Shown piece by piece: positions 9,960-22,342 of a DNA stretch of 64,000 nt (position 1 is the first letter of the stretch; every line of letters begins with the position of its first letter). Origin of the DNA: Vandiemenella viatica (taxonomy: Eukaryota; Arthropoda; Insecta; Orthoptera; Morabidae); the NCBI GenBank assembly GCA_031002005.1, contig JARYHS010008074.1:268027930-268091929 (forward strand), given 5' to 3'. Under the pieces are notes generated by a model, which was not told the origin of the DNA, ran no database searches, and saw only the letters and a program-made list of their open reading frames with translations. A program made the position numbers and the translations under genes.

Positions 9960-12075
9960 GTTATGACGTCATACGTCTGTAAAAGCTGCGGCTGCGAATG
10001 GAGTGCTTCCTATTACCCAAGTTTTCAACTATTTTTATTGTTTGTTACTGGTTATTTCTTGTAATTAATGAATATAAAATCGAAAACAATTTGTAAAAGC
10101 CTACAGCAGAAAAATATTGAAAGTAGACGCCTTATTTGTGGGGCTAGCTATAGAAACAACCACTGAGTTTTATTCTGTGGAGCTTAAAAATGTAACAACT
10201 TCAATTTCATATTGTGATTTTCTATGAAGCTCATTTACACCACAATTTCGTAGAGTTAAATGTAATACATTGATTAAGGCAAGAATTATTAGGGTTAGGG
10301 TCCTAAGGTTCAATCCTCGCTTCGAAATATGTTCAAATATTTTTTTTTTTTTTTCATTTTCTTTGGATACTAGTTGCTATTGGTTGCATCACATAATCAT
10401 TTTTTCCCGAAAATCCACCAAAACATCCATTTAATTTTTCTTTTCTTTTTCTGTAGACTTCACAACTTTTTGGATAACAAGCTAATTATAACCATTTGAA
10501 ACAAATAAAGAAGATTTCAAATAGGAAATTTGATGTTTCTTGAACACAAAAAATCAGGTAAAAAATAAATAAATCTACTTGCACATACCACCTAATAGAT
10601 GCATTTATGTCAGGAAGGTAACCTGCAGTTGTCCAACGAAAAGGACACAAAGTGTTCTGGAACTGTTGCAAGATTATCATGAAATTTCTACAAGTGATGT
10701 CACTTCTAAAATAAATTCCATTATTCACTGCCATGCACCTGTATTTTTTGCATGATATTCTATCTCTGGTAACTTTAAAAATTAAAAATTTTCATGTATG
10801 GTAGCAATTTGTTTCAAACACTTGCATGACGCTTAGCAACTATTATGAATTCTTTGAATAAAAACATGGTAGTTCAAAAAACTGCAAACAAAAATGGAAA
10901 AAATGTATTAAAAAAATATTATCCCAACCAAGGTTTGAACATAGGACGTTCTGAATTCTGAATTCATGCAGCTACCCAGACACTACTTTTTAATTGCTTC
11001 TCTTTATGTTAATAGTAAACACTTCACAGTTTCTTTGTGCAAGATGAAATGAAACGATGTAGGTAAATGAATAAACAAACAAGTTCAGTTTTATTGACAA
11101 AAAATATCATTTATCTATAATCTTCAATCTGCAATTAAGAAAAATGGCCCACAACATCCAATTGTTCTGAGCGTGGTGAGTGAGCAGTTAACGCTCTGGC
11201 CTTGCATCTGGGGAGATGCCGCACAGTGTATATTTTCTAAATCTAGAGGGACAAAAGTCAGTTATGATAATAGTCTACGCAGACAAAATAGTTATTTATA
11301 TTCAAAGTAGTTACTCAGAACAAAGCTTTATTTTCCACGAATTCGCACCTAACAACAGAAAAAATAGTTTGAACAATGGGCTTCCTGTGATCCACCGATC
11401 AAGCGCTCCAGTCAGCCGCTCCATTCCACTGAGTTTGTTCAATGATTCCCCTGTGTTTCTGCGTGTTAGTAGTGATTTGTGTGTTGCTATTGCTTTTGGC
11501 CAGCCTCAAGGTAAGTATACAGATGATTTTTCTGTGATTAAAACAGAGCGAGATTACTTTTGATTAAAAAAACTACCGAGCCAGTTTCATGTTGAGTTTT
11601 AGTTCGTTATACCATATTATACCGATCTCTTGCTATATTTATTTGATAGAGCTGCTTTTTAGCTACAAGAAATACCTTAATTTGTTTGCGCATATTTGTG
11701 GCACCCATATAGCTTTATTTTCAGCATGACTGCACAAATTACCCACACAGAATTTTTGATGTATGGTTTGCTAATACAAAACAATCAATATCTAACTTTC
11801 AATTTAAATATAAATGAGTCTCAAATTGAAGCTGTTACATTTTTAAGCTCAGCAGAATAAAAGTTAGTGGTTGTTTCTATATCCCACAAATAAGGCGTCT
11901 GTTTTCACTATATTTTCGCTGTAGGCTTTTACAAATTGTTTTAGGTTTTGCATGCAAAATGAAATTTCATTAATAACAAGAAATGACCAGCAACAAACAA
12001 TAAAAACAGTTAAAAACTTGGCTAATATGAAACGCACCATTCCCAGCAGCAGCATTTACATACGTGTGATGTCTG
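9960..12075. repeat. Inverted duplication, two 250-bp arms 1.6 kb apart
   Basis: The sequence 9,960-10,209 matches the reverse complement of 11,822-12,075 along most of its length, with small gaps; shared blocks include AACAATTTGTAAAAGCCTAC and GACGCCTTATTTGTGGG. The interior holds tRNA-like B-box sequences (GGTTCAATCC at about 10,308; a reverse one at about 10,930). It is either one foldback-type element of about 2.1 kb or two copies of one repeat in opposite orientation. Confidence 0.6.
11160..11220 (+). repeat. Short SINE head fragment
   Basis: GTTAACGCTCTGGCCTTGCA resembles the A-box region of the SINE at 1,764-2,004. No B box, body or tail follows, so it is a truncated piece. Confidence 0.4.
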
Positions 12076-12883
12076 TCAAGTGACCACCAATCCTGTCACA
12101 TGAACAGAGGTAAGAAAAGTATAATTTTTATTTCGCGTTTTTAATAAAAATAATCCACCTTTCTTTTCAAAATTGAAAAAAATTAGCTTCCAGAAGCATT
12201 AATCTATGAGAATGATTTCAATTTATAATATTTTCTTTTAATACTGTCAAATAGCCTATTTATAGTAAAGTGTCATAATGTGATTTGAAATCAAAATTCA
12301 CTATCAAATTTTAATAATTTTTACTTCTAACATTCTGTAGTTCATTAGTAGCACTCTTCTTCATTTGATTTTAAATTATAACATCAAATTATGTATTTCA
12401 TTAATTTAGAGTTTTACCATAAATTTAGAGAGTCGGTAATTTCTTGTTTTGATAGGTTTACTCAAATCATATTTTATTAGCAGTGTTTGTTTGGATTGTT
12501 ATCATTATGTTTCTAATCAAGTTTTCTGCCCACTAACTCATTTCTCGGAAATAATCCTCCTGACATAAATAATAAATAAAAAAAAGCCACAACATTTGTT
12601 TGCAGCATTTCAAATCTTAACTATTTTGTTCTTTGTCTCGTAGTAAAAATAATTAAATTTAGTAAATTATTTAATTTTTTTAAATGTTCATTGTTAGTTG
12701 ATAAAATATTTTTATTGCTGAATTAACAATTCAGGAATATGTCTACATTTTTTGTAATTCCAGAATATGATCTGAGTTATCAATTGATATACACATAAAG
12801 ATGACAGTAAAACTGCTGTTAGGCAATTAAAATAAGGAACGATAGAGAAAATATACTATCAATTAGAACAGACAAATGCATGT

Positions 12884-13163
12884 GGGCCATATGTAAGTCT
12901 GGCTTTAGGGAGGGGTAAAGCAGGGCAAAAGTACCTCAGGGCTGTGCACCTGAAGGGGACCCACTCACGAGGGTGCCCAGGTAAATAGAAATCAAATGCA
13001 ACTCTAAAATTTGCTACTATGATTCTGAACATTTTTGCATTAAATTTTTCAGACTTTATATAAAAAAAAGTTTAAGGTAAAATCTTTGTTTTTTTGGGGG
13101 AAAGGGGGGCACTAAGAATGCTTATGCAGGGCACGAGAATCCTAGTGCTGGGCCTGCCCACAT
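12884..13163. repeat. Possible small terminal-inverted-repeat element
   Basis: GC-richer patch in AT-rich intron. Its two ends are loosely inverted (TGGGCCATATGTAAGTCTGG against the reverse of the end at 13,145-13,163) and it contains polypurine and poly-G stretches. I could not settle the duplication at its borders, so this is a weak call. Confidence 0.3.
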
Positions 13164-13723
13164 GAACACACTTTACAATTTTTCTGTGATTAACCTTACT
13201 TATGTTGGAAGTGAGACATCTTTCCCCATGCAATATGTCTTACCTCCTTACTGAAATATTGTAATGTGTTGTTTGTGTTTGTTGGGCCCTCTTCCATTCA
13301 TCTACAGTATGTTAAGTATGTTTCCATATCCTTCCTTATTTCCTGTCATGATGTACAAATGGCAATAAATAAATTACAAGGAAAGAGAAAATGACTCATC
13401 ACTCACCAATGTTGAAGGCAGCGATGGGAGTAGAACATATATCACAAACACACAAATATATACAATATTTCGGTGTTAAACCTTATTCATGTTATAGAGA
13501 ATGAGTCATGTGGTTCGAGAGGTGTGCACACGCTTTAAGTTTGTTACATGACTGAGTGGATTATCAATATGAGGGTGGGACTAAGATGTTATATAAATAT
13601 TTATATCGCAGAAAGTGATGGGAGTGGTAATATATAGAAAGGGTACAGAAGGTAGAGATGAAAACAAAAAATATAGATATATATAAATTTTTGAAAGAAA
13701 AAAATATATAGATAAAAAATAAA

Positions 13724-14022
13724 ATAAATTACATGTAATTACTTAAATGACAATAATGCTAATACCAATAATAATGAGTGATGCGTCAAGGAACAGAATT
13801 TTATCGGTGGTTGAGCCCGGTGGGCGTTTGGTATCTAGGATATTCTGGTCCCGAAACCACCACCGCTTCAGAACTTCGAAGATGGAAACATGCATACCAA
13901 AATAACCTAGATACCAGACACCCACCCGGCCTCAACTACCGATAAAATTCCTTTCCTGGACGCATCACTCATTATTATTGGTAATAGCATTATTTTCATT
14001 TAAGTAATTACATGTAATTTAT
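13724..14022. repeat. Long hairpin (foldback) element
   Basis: Left arm about 13,724-13,842 and right arm about 13,905-14,022 are near-perfect inverted copies of about 120 bp, both starting from AATTACATGTAATTACTTAA at the outside and including ATAATGAGTGATGCGTC. The 60-bp centre contains CCCGAAACCACCACCGCTTC. RNA from either strand would fold into one long stem. No transposase is present, so it is non-autonomous if mobile. Confidence 0.75.
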
Positions 14023-16119
14023 ATATCTGTATTTTATTTTTTTTTATTTACTTATTAACCGCTGGGATAAAAACTGTAAAAGACAAGTAAGAAAACTTTC
14101 ACAGCATGTTAAGCATAAACATAAATTCATTGTTAGTTTAACATGGTATACAAAACTTAAACTTGATAATTAAATCAGCTAGTAAGTATTTCAACTCAAT
14201 ATTAACAGTGATAAAGTTTGTATACATTTTGGGATCTAAAGAGTGAATTTACAAGTCCTGGAATGTGCATAAATTTTTTTACTAAACAACAAGTTTCCAA
14301 GAGATAACATAAATATTACAATCTTCAAACAATATAATTAAAAAAAAAACAGTTAAAGAAGAATTGAACACACAAATAGGCGTTTGGATTTGTTATAAAA
14401 AGTTTAACAAAGCCTTATAAAACAATTAGTGTGGAAAAAAAACTAATTACAGAATTATGTATAATCCACCTGGCTCTTCAGAAGAAGAGATGTTAGTAAA
14501 ATGTCATAGAAGATAAAATAACGAAAACAGCAGAAGTTATTTTAGGACAAGTGTATAGTTAGGAGAGCTATGTATAGTTAGGATAGTTAGGAGAGACATC
14601 AAATTGTGAAATGGACTTAGGGCATGCAGTTCTACTATACAGAAAGATGGCCATATCTGGCATCACCTATAAGGGGGCCGCAAAAACAGGAAATCAAAAT
14701 ACAATTGGAATCATTCCATAATTAAAAACATTTAATCAACACTTTTCTATGTTGATCTGCATTATTCTGATATAGATGTATGGAATTTATCAAAACTTCT
14801 GCCTAAGCACTTTTGGTTTTTGATTTTGACACATGGTGCAAGTGTACCATCAGCCAGCATTCTGAAAAGACTTTCGATCTGACAGTGTGAAGATATTATT
14901 TTTCTTTGTAATTTATTGTGCAGCCAATCCTACTCATAAAATCTGAGGTGGCAGTAAAAGCAAAAGAAAATTGCATGTCTAATGAGTTCTGTTTTAAACT
15001 TTCTTTTAAGAGCCAAGGAAACTAAGAAATTACAAGCTTATCATTTTGCATCATAATGTCTGTTACAGATTAATAAGCTTTACAAAACCCTTAGAGAGGG
15101 GGTGGGGGTTAATTTGAAGCCTCTAACACATCAAATAGATAATGTAAACATAAACTTAGGAATAAAGGATTCATCAATCCAAAGTAAAACCAATTTCGTA
15201 ACATAATGTAGAAAATAAAAATCAGAAACCTGAAGAGTTTAGGAATCAGCACATTCACTTTTGCTAGTAGAACTAAAGGCCTTTTGTTATATTTTTATTA
15301 TTTATTTATTTATCTTTTTTATTTTTTTTAAAGTAGAATTTATGTAGTCTAAGAATTTTAGTAAAGAATATAGAGGTATTTGAAAGTCTATTTTGCAATG
15401 TGATCATCATGGAATGAGCCAACAACAGAAAACATGTTAGACAATAGAAAATCCTTTTTTTTTAGGAATAAACCAAATTTAACTATGGAAATAGGTATTC
15501 AGCTTCGAGGAACACATTCTGACCAAAATTTAGAGAACATAAATCCACAAGATCTAGGTTTTTTTTACAGGAAGAAAGAAAATCAAATTTGTAAATAACA
15601 TAGTTAGCAAACTGTAAACATGACTAAAAGAAAGAGAAAATTAAATAAAACAATAATATGATCAAAGTTTAAATTTTAAATTAGAATTAAATGGTGGGAA
15701 AAAGTGATTTTCATAAATGAATTTCTAAATGGTGTCATGGAAAAATCACAAATAATATTTCACTGTCTGTGGCATACCAAAAATAAGAGCAAAATTGAAG
15801 AATTTGCAAAAAATACATTAGGTGAGATATTACTTTATGAAGGACTTAGGGGTGCACCAAGTGACCTGAAACCGAATTAAAATTAAAATGCAAAATGAGG
15901 AAACTAATGATTAGCAGAGAGGCATGCAAAATGACATACTAGTCATTGAATTAGTCATAAAATCTTAATTTATGAATATTTTTAAATGCTTTAAACAGCT
16001 TATTATTATTTGGTTCATTCCATTATTAAAATTACAGATACTAATCAATTTAATACTAAAACAACAGAATTACTAATAATTTCTTAAAAGAAGTACTACA
16101 ATCATTTTGTCCACCCTAG
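14023..16119. other. Intron sequence without recognised content
   Basis: AT-rich, with scattered homopolymer runs. No coding, repeat pair or splice-site-bounded frame that I can support. Confidence 0.4.
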
Positions 16120-16757
16120 TGTAAGGGACAAAACCGTATACCGGGATAGTAGTATCAGTTGTCACCTTAATTGACTCATTCTTCTATAAGTTCTACAAAA
16201 TTTAAAGAAAATGTTCAAAATTTCTAGACCTTCAAAAACTCCTTTGGAAATATCAACTGTAAAGTTAGTATGGCTGCCACTTTCCTCCATTAACCTTGGG
16301 AAAGAAAAGGTGAGGTTGTCACTACAAATGATTAGCACTATTGAAGTTTAACAAACCACTATACTCTTGAAAATTTTAAAGTTTTACATCACAGTTGAAA
16401 TAGACGATAAAACAAATCACTTCAGAAAGAATAACAAGTTATGAAGGAGACCAACCACCGGAATACCCCTAAACAAATTTTGAGACTTTACATAATGACT
16501 AATCAAAACTGTCCTACTTCACAAATGGGCCCTAAGATGACTGCCGGAAGGCATAGAAGTAATGGACATATTTACAAGGCCGGCAAGCAACAGCAGTGCC
16601 TAGACTGACAGCAGAACTACCCGATACCTAAATCTATGTTCGACTAGCTGGAAGCCCCAGGAACTAACAGCATAAACCTCCAAGTCACATGACTCCCAGA
16701 ATATAGTGCACAGGAGTTACGTACTTTAGGCCCTCAGATTTTATTTAGAGATAGGCA
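16120..16757 (+). repeat. LTR-like repeat, family A, headed TGTAAGGGAC
   Basis: Begins TGTAAGGGACAAAACCG and includes a GTATACCGGGATAGTAGTATC stem-like block. The part 16,453-16,757 is similar over about 300 bp to 33,542-33,855, which also sits downstream of a TGTAAGGGAC start at 33,401. A third related end is at 43,602 on the minus strand. The TG start is typical of LTRs. The far end was not found; similarity to the other copy stops at about 16,757. Confidence 0.55.
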
Positions 16758-17929
16758 TAACAATTATTTTACTCTCCTTTGACTTTTATCGTAAGTACAA
16801 CGGTTTGGCTGTAATAACTTGAAATATGTTTTCATGTATCCCTACTCTTTTCAAGGAGGAAGGGTGTTTCCCTTGATTTGCACTTCCCACGGAAATACTC
16901 TGTTTTGGGTTTTACAACCTATGTCAGGACTTTCTACAGCAGCTCCCTTTCCAAAACTAACTCTCTCTTGATTCTAGGTGGTATACTTTGCAATAATCAA
17001 ATTTCTTCGATATGTATTTGTTGATGTTGTAAGCACCTTAGAATTTTGGCAAATTCTAGTTTTGCTTAGGCGGGACTTAGAAATTTCGAGAAGTGTAGTT
17101 TTCAACTTTAAGTAATATCCCTGTAATCTTGCTCACAGTTATAATTTGTCATAAAAATCATTTTAAAGTGTATTTATCATATCGGGAAACGTTTGGTTTA
17201 AGAGATATTCCGCTTTGTTCAAGTTTTAAAACACGCGATCATAAAAGTAGAAATTCTAAGACTTGCAATATCTTTAAATCGCGTAAAGCTACAACCGATC
17301 TTTTATCACCAGCTGTAGTCAGCACTATCCCCGATATTCTGGCAGTAAAATTAAGTAATTTGATAAAATTTAATTAGCAATTTTAATTAAGAGAATAAAA
17401 TAAGCTTTTATCTAAAAGAGATGTTAATTTAAAAATTACACCAGTAGATAGCCCTAATTAAGATGATTTCGTACATATATGGGTTTCCATAAAAAGTTTT
17501 AGTATTTGTCTGGTAATCAAGTTTTTGAAAACTGATTGTCGTTGATTGTCGGGTGAGAGTTTCGGGAAAGTCCACAAAGTCCGCCAAGATTGGTCACGTG
17601 ATGAGTTTAGTGTTAAGACAATAGAAACCTTTTGGAATGATAAATTAAATTAAAATTGATAGAACAGGATGATAGAAAGTCCCTGTAAAAATCTCAGATT
17701 AAACTATCGTATACTTTTAAAGATATTAATTAAAGAAACATTTGCCAAGGTCATAGGCGCGCGCCGGGCTATAATAGTTCGTGCGGTAAGCACACGTTGT
17801 CTAATTCTTATGCCGGGAAGTGATCGAGCAACTCCATGCATGATTTTATCAGTGATGTTTAAAATGGGAACTTAGCCAAATATAGTCTGTCTTTTCTTGC
17901 TTTCGGTTTCGTCTGGTCTGTACTTCGGG

Positions 17930-18390
17930 AAAAGTATGTGAAGGAACATTACATCGGTTTTGTCGCTGGTCAGTGAACTGTTTTCAACCTTGTGTGGTGT
18001 CGTGTTATATAGTAAATTTAATGACTGTTAAGAACTTTTAAATTTACAAAAGGGGTCAGTCAGTTAAATTTCTCTCCACAACTTGCAACCTTTTGGAAAA
18101 GTGTGTTCGATTTGCCTACTCAACTGTTAAATGCTATTTCTTTTAAATAAACTTCAAAATTTTCGAGTAAATTGAACTTTTGTCATTCAGTAGATAGCTT
18201 ACAACCTTTTCTCTATTTGTGGTTTAACAAATATTGTGGCGACATCAAGCATTTAAGTTGAGTTATCCTGGCTACATGGTCAAGTCTAAATTATTTCGTA
18301 AGTTTTCCATTGAACTTTAAGTCAACATCAAGAGTAAGTTGAGGCACTAAGGCTATACTTCAGCCCCAGTATCAGCCTAGGTTCCTTACA
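17930..18390 (-). repeat. LTR-like repeat, family B, headed TGTAAGGAAC
   Basis: Read on the minus strand from 18,390 it starts TGTAAGGAACCTAGGCTG and matches the plus-strand repeat at 55,606 over several hundred bases, with shared blocks such as GACCATGTAGCC and ACAGTTGAGTAGGCA-like sequence. Probably a solo LTR or truncated element. The inner border is approximate. It faces the family A repeat at 16,120 head to head. Confidence 0.55.
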
Positions 18391-19389
18391 ATGTCTGGCA
18401 TCCATTTGCAAAATTTCAAAGATTTAAAAAGTTAACAGTAAATTGCTCTGAAAGTAAAGCCTGTTTTGAAAAATGATTTTCAGTATATGATTCTATGTTT
18501 TCCATTACATTGTTCAAAAGTGGTTTTATTCCCTGGCATTATTTACTTTGACTGTGAGAATTAATGTTAGCCAGCAATGTGCAAAATTAGATGCAATTTA
18601 TTTAAAAACTTACCTTAGGCTTGATTAACTGTACAGAACTGCTCAAAATTTCAACACGATGTACAGGAAGAATTTAAGTTTGTATTAAAATATTGGCTGG
18701 TATCAGAAATGCTTTAAATGTGTTGTTATCAGTGTTCAAAATATCCAGTTTGTTTAACTGGATTTAAAACTTGTGTTTTCGTATTTTGAAACTGCCTGAA
18801 ACTATTAACCCTTTAATTGCTACGGTTCGCCCGGCTGTGCTTTCGCTGAGTGCTGCTTTGTTTATGCCTAAGCTGTTTAACGTCGCTGGAAAGCCGCGTT
18901 CGACCGATACCTGCTCTGCTGAGGTGGGCACACGAACCAGACCGCTGGATGCTGAATATAATCTGGAGCGTTGTGTGTGACGTTCTTCTGCTGTCGCTCT
19001 GCGATTTGAAACCCCAGATACAAAATAAATGCTGTTAATATAACAACTAAACATTTTCAGTTTAAAGCTCCTCTAAAAGTGAATATCTGCATAAGAAAAC
19101 ATGCAGGTACTTCATATACTAAATAGATATTACAGCAACTGAAATGTTTTTTGTTTGTGAACGTAGTAATTTATCTGGAGAGAATACCTTTCTGAATACT
19201 TTTCACAAAATCTGCACATATTTTACAACCTTTTTGACCTGGGCTATGGACCGCCACTGGCAAGTTAAAAATATGTTTTTATATTTTGTTTAGTTTTAGA
19301 AGTGTATAAATGTAATAGAAATTATTTCTCTGCAGTTACCCATGGTTAATAATTCTTTTTGTGTGATAAACCTTGAAAAATGGTACAAC

Positions 19390-20478
19390 ACACAGTGGTA
19401 CATTTACATGTTCTGCATTGGTTTCTCGATGCACTTTCTGTTTCGAACATAGAGCGCATATACGCATTGGCGTGCTCTTTTTTGAATTTTCAATATGAAT
19501 GACATTTGAAAAATGTCTCCCAGTAAATCCTTGACGATATTCTTTATCAGAGCATCTTCCATTGCTAGGTTTGTTCTTGGTATATGCTTCAACAAGTTCT
19601 CTAAGGGGGCGTCCATAAATTACGTGAGGTAAAATAGGGGGGGGGGGAGGAGGTCCGGTGAAATCTTACCAAGCGAGAGAGGGAGGTCTTGTTGGACTGT
19701 AGAGCTAAAAAAAAGGTCTACAAATGATGCAAAAGTAGATTTTATGGGGGTGTTTCCTTGAAAAGTGCAGCTTTGGAAGGTTGAGAACTAAAAAAATAAA
19801 GGTCTCAAAACGTTGTGAGGGCTGTTTCTAGGGGCGGGAGGTGGGGGAGGGGTCTCACGCATACCAGAACTCACAAGAGGGGAGGGGGGTCTGGAAATCC
19901 AGAAAAACATCTCAAGTATTTTATGGATGCCCCCTTACCAGAGACAGATGAAACTCTGCAACTAGTATTTTTCGTCCGGTAACTACTCGGCAAATAGCGT
20001 GAGCATTTAAAATGCAGTATTCGAGAATAAGGGAAAAGAACTTTTTATACCACTTTATAGTGAAAATATAATATGAACTGATTCTCGCATATCTATTGGT
20101 CTCATCAGCAATAGATATCATATGATCTTCTGTTAGAAATATCAGGAAAAATGACAAACTGCTGGAACGTTAACCTAATTCACACTTGTATCTCGCAGCT
20201 TAATCGTCAAGCACATGCAGTCAAATGTGTCATTAAAGCATTCTCTGTTTCAACACATTTTGCTCTCACTATCTGCAGCTTCAAATTCTGAAGAATTTTC
20301 ACTTTTGGAGATAAATGGACATTTTCCACGAGCTGATGTACACGGCTTAGTACTATTACTTCAAGATCCTGTCGAAAGGTCATCACTGTGATCAATATCA
20401 ATGACATCATATTCATTGTTGCTTCTAGTAAGAATCTAGATGATTTCTTCCACTGTACAAACACGACGGCGTGCCATT
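19390..20478 (-). pseudogene. piggyBac transposase remnant, catalytic core deleted
   Basis: On the minus strand from 20,478: N-terminus MARRRVCTVEEII followed by an acidic stretch (NNEYDVIDIDHSDDL), broken by stops; then 20,157 onward the start of the transposase domain (LTEDHMISIADETNRYA) passing directly into its C-terminal part (IKWYKKFFSLILEYCILNAH, GRKILVAEFHLSLV). The DDE catalytic core that belongs between them is missing, an internal deletion. After the nested MITE comes RELVEAYTKNKPSNG and the cysteine-rich tail (RICALCSKQKVHRETNAEH, VNVPLCVVPFFKVYHT), which in piggyBac proteins binds zinc and element ends. Frames are shifted between pieces. Confidence 0.85.
19604..19935. mobile_element. 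MITE with 28-bp inverted ends and TA duplication, nested in piggyBac
   Basis: Ends AGGGGGCGTCCATAAATTAC at 19,604 and, inverted, AGGGGGCATCCATAAAATAC from 19,935; flanked by TA at 19,602-19,603 and 19,936-19,937. It is 332 bp, rich in poly-G and without coding sequence. TA duplication suggests mobilisation by a Tc1/mariner-type or other TA-targeting transposase elsewhere in the genome. It splits the piggyBac transposase frame. Confidence 0.85.
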
Positions 20479-20614
20479 TTTTCAGCTAAAACTAAAAGGA
20501 AAAGAGAAACACAAATTAGATCGCAACTGCCAATGCTCAAGGGTCGAATAAGGAAAACAACTAACCACCCTGAGTGGAAATATGGCTACATGACGGGGCC
20601 GCTAAGAGGTAAGC

Positions 20615-20790
20615 GCGTTAACGCGTGCAGAGCACACAGGGACCAGAGCGGCAGGACGTGTATACACGTCCAGAGTGCAGACAGGGCGGCAAGGCGGTGC
20701 GTGTATACACGTCTGGAGCACAGACAGAGTGGCGAGGGTGCACGTGTATACACGTCTGGAGCACCTGGGCGCAGTAGTAGCCACGCGCGT
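20615..20790. repeat. 43-bp tandem repeat with palindromic core beside piggyBac end
   Basis: GTGTATACAC recurs at 20,658, 20,701 and 20,744, exactly 43 bp apart, each within the palindrome ACGTGTATACACGT or close to it and followed by a CCAGAG- or CTGGAG-type block. A degenerate unit precedes (GCGTTAACGC at 20,615) and one follows (GCGCGTTAATATG at about 20,785). Subterminal repeats in DNA transposons usually bind the transposase; that role is inferred. Confidence 0.8.
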
Positions 20791-20819
20791 TAATATGTCC
20801 AGAGCAGTCAAAGGGTTAA

Positions 20820-22338
20820 TCATGTTTTCTTTACTTAAAAATTTATTTTCTTCCAGTTGATTATTATGATAACTACTTTTTATTACATCAAAAAGTGTTG
20901 TAAAATGGTGATGTTGTCACAAAACAAAAATTAAGTGCTTACAAGCTGGATTATTGAGGATTGCACTGTTTTAGGTAAGTTTAAGGTTTACTTTATATCA
21001 CTGAAGTTCTATTTAAGGCTGTTACAATGGGTTTAGTTAGTTTTTTATATTTTAAATCGCCCTAGCTCGGATATAAGCTGTAGTATCAGCTCCTCTAAGA
21101 TGCCCGTTCCCCATGTCTCATAGCAAAAAGGTTAGAATTTAACAAATTCTGTGGTAGCTTACACACCACTGGAAGATTGAAGTTATTTTCTTTGAAAAAG
21201 GAAACTAACTGAGTATCTTGAAAGGAAGTGAAAAAGATGAAAAGAAAAATCCCTTTAAATTAACTAATCCGGGGTCCGTCTGTTCTCCACTTTATCTCTC
21301 AGTCATACTCCAAATTATAATCATAACATTTTCAAAATTCCTAATCATTCAAACCTCAATATGTTAGAAAATTATGAAAAGGTATAATATCAAAATATAA
21401 TACATAAACACCAAAGAAAATTATATCCAAAACATCAAGCATCAAAATATCAAAAGTTAGCATATCAAAACATTAAGTTACAAAACATTCAGAAAAATTA
21501 TCGATGTCTTAGGACAAAATTTGTGTTTCATTTATAAAAATTTTTGTTTCAATTGTTAAATTATTTTCTTTTTTTTTGTCAAAAACATCTTTTGTTTGAA
21601 TAAACATTCCTGTTTTTGTTAAATGTTCTTTATAATTTATACCAAAAATACACATTTTCCTAAAAATCATCACAGCCACTTCCTTAAATGAGTAAAATGC
21701 AGGACCTGTTACTGTTGCAGGTCACGATGTGCTTTAGCCGAGTATGGACCATGTCCCTGGCCCCTGACAAAGCAGGTCAGCCACGGGTAGATTGTTCAGT
21801 CAGCTGTTCTGGGAACAAACAATACCAAAGTCACCATGTGTGTGAGAAATAGAAGATTGAAACTTATCTACTAACATACAGAAACATAAGACAAGTTGAA
21901 AGTACAAAAAGAAATACATAAAGCACATACAGAATGTGAACAACCCTTCAAAATGAAATCATTCATGGAAAAAGATTACATATCAAAAAATGACCAAACC
22001 AAGTTATATTTGTAAGTAAAAGCAGTTGGAAAATCACTGCCAATAGTAACAAACTGTTTATACCAAGAAAAGAAGATTAGTATCTGAACATGTTTTTAAA
22101 TTACTCTAGGAACATACCACATCTTAAACATAAGCCTACTAGTCAATACTATACTATCTTTCCCAAAACAAAATAACTTAAGAAAACAAGTGCACCCAAG
22201 TATAAACACAGGGTGGTGAAATTATCAGAGCATTGCAGTAAATGTTTCTATTGGCTCTGGTCATGTAGAGTAATTACTCTTAAGTTTAACAATGTCAAAT
22301 ATGACAGAAATAGTATTAAATTAAAATACATATGGAAC
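20820..22338. other. Intron sequence between piggyBac relic and LTR element
   Basis: AT-rich and without a supported gene. A GC-richer patch near 21,700-21,800 could be a fragment of a repeat, but I found no partner for it in the window. Confidence 0.35.
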
Positions 22339-22342
22339 ACAT

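Larger units (their letters stand above)
18809..20815 (-). mobile_element. piggyBac-like element with TTAA target duplication
   Basis: Flanked by TTAA at 18,805-18,808 and 20,816-20,819, the canonical piggyBac target. The ends are inverted: CCCTTTAATTGCT at 18,809 and CCCTTTGACTGCT read inward from 20,815 (11 of 13 match). The 2,007-bp element holds a decayed minus-strand transposase, a nested MITE and a 43-bp tandem repeat beside its right end. Its terminal GC-rich parts stand out from the AT-rich intron. Confidence 0.9.

Noticed and set aside
10265..10330. tRNA gene or SINE with GGTTCAATCC
   Set aside because: B box without a matching A box at the right distance.
10486..10734. Minus-strand frame with acceptor- and donor-like borders, looking like an ABCC exon
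   Set aside because: The flanking ABCC exons already join in phase and in conserved sequence without it; its protein sequence does not resemble ABCC.
16120..18390. Two facing TGTAAGG ends read as one 2.3-kb terminal-inverted-repeat transposon
   Set aside because: The flanks show no target duplication, and each end matches a different subfamily repeat elsewhere, which favours two facing LTR-like pieces.
20440..20860. Open frames over the 43-bp repeats
   Set aside because: GC-rich tandem repeat lacks stops by composition; not protein-like.
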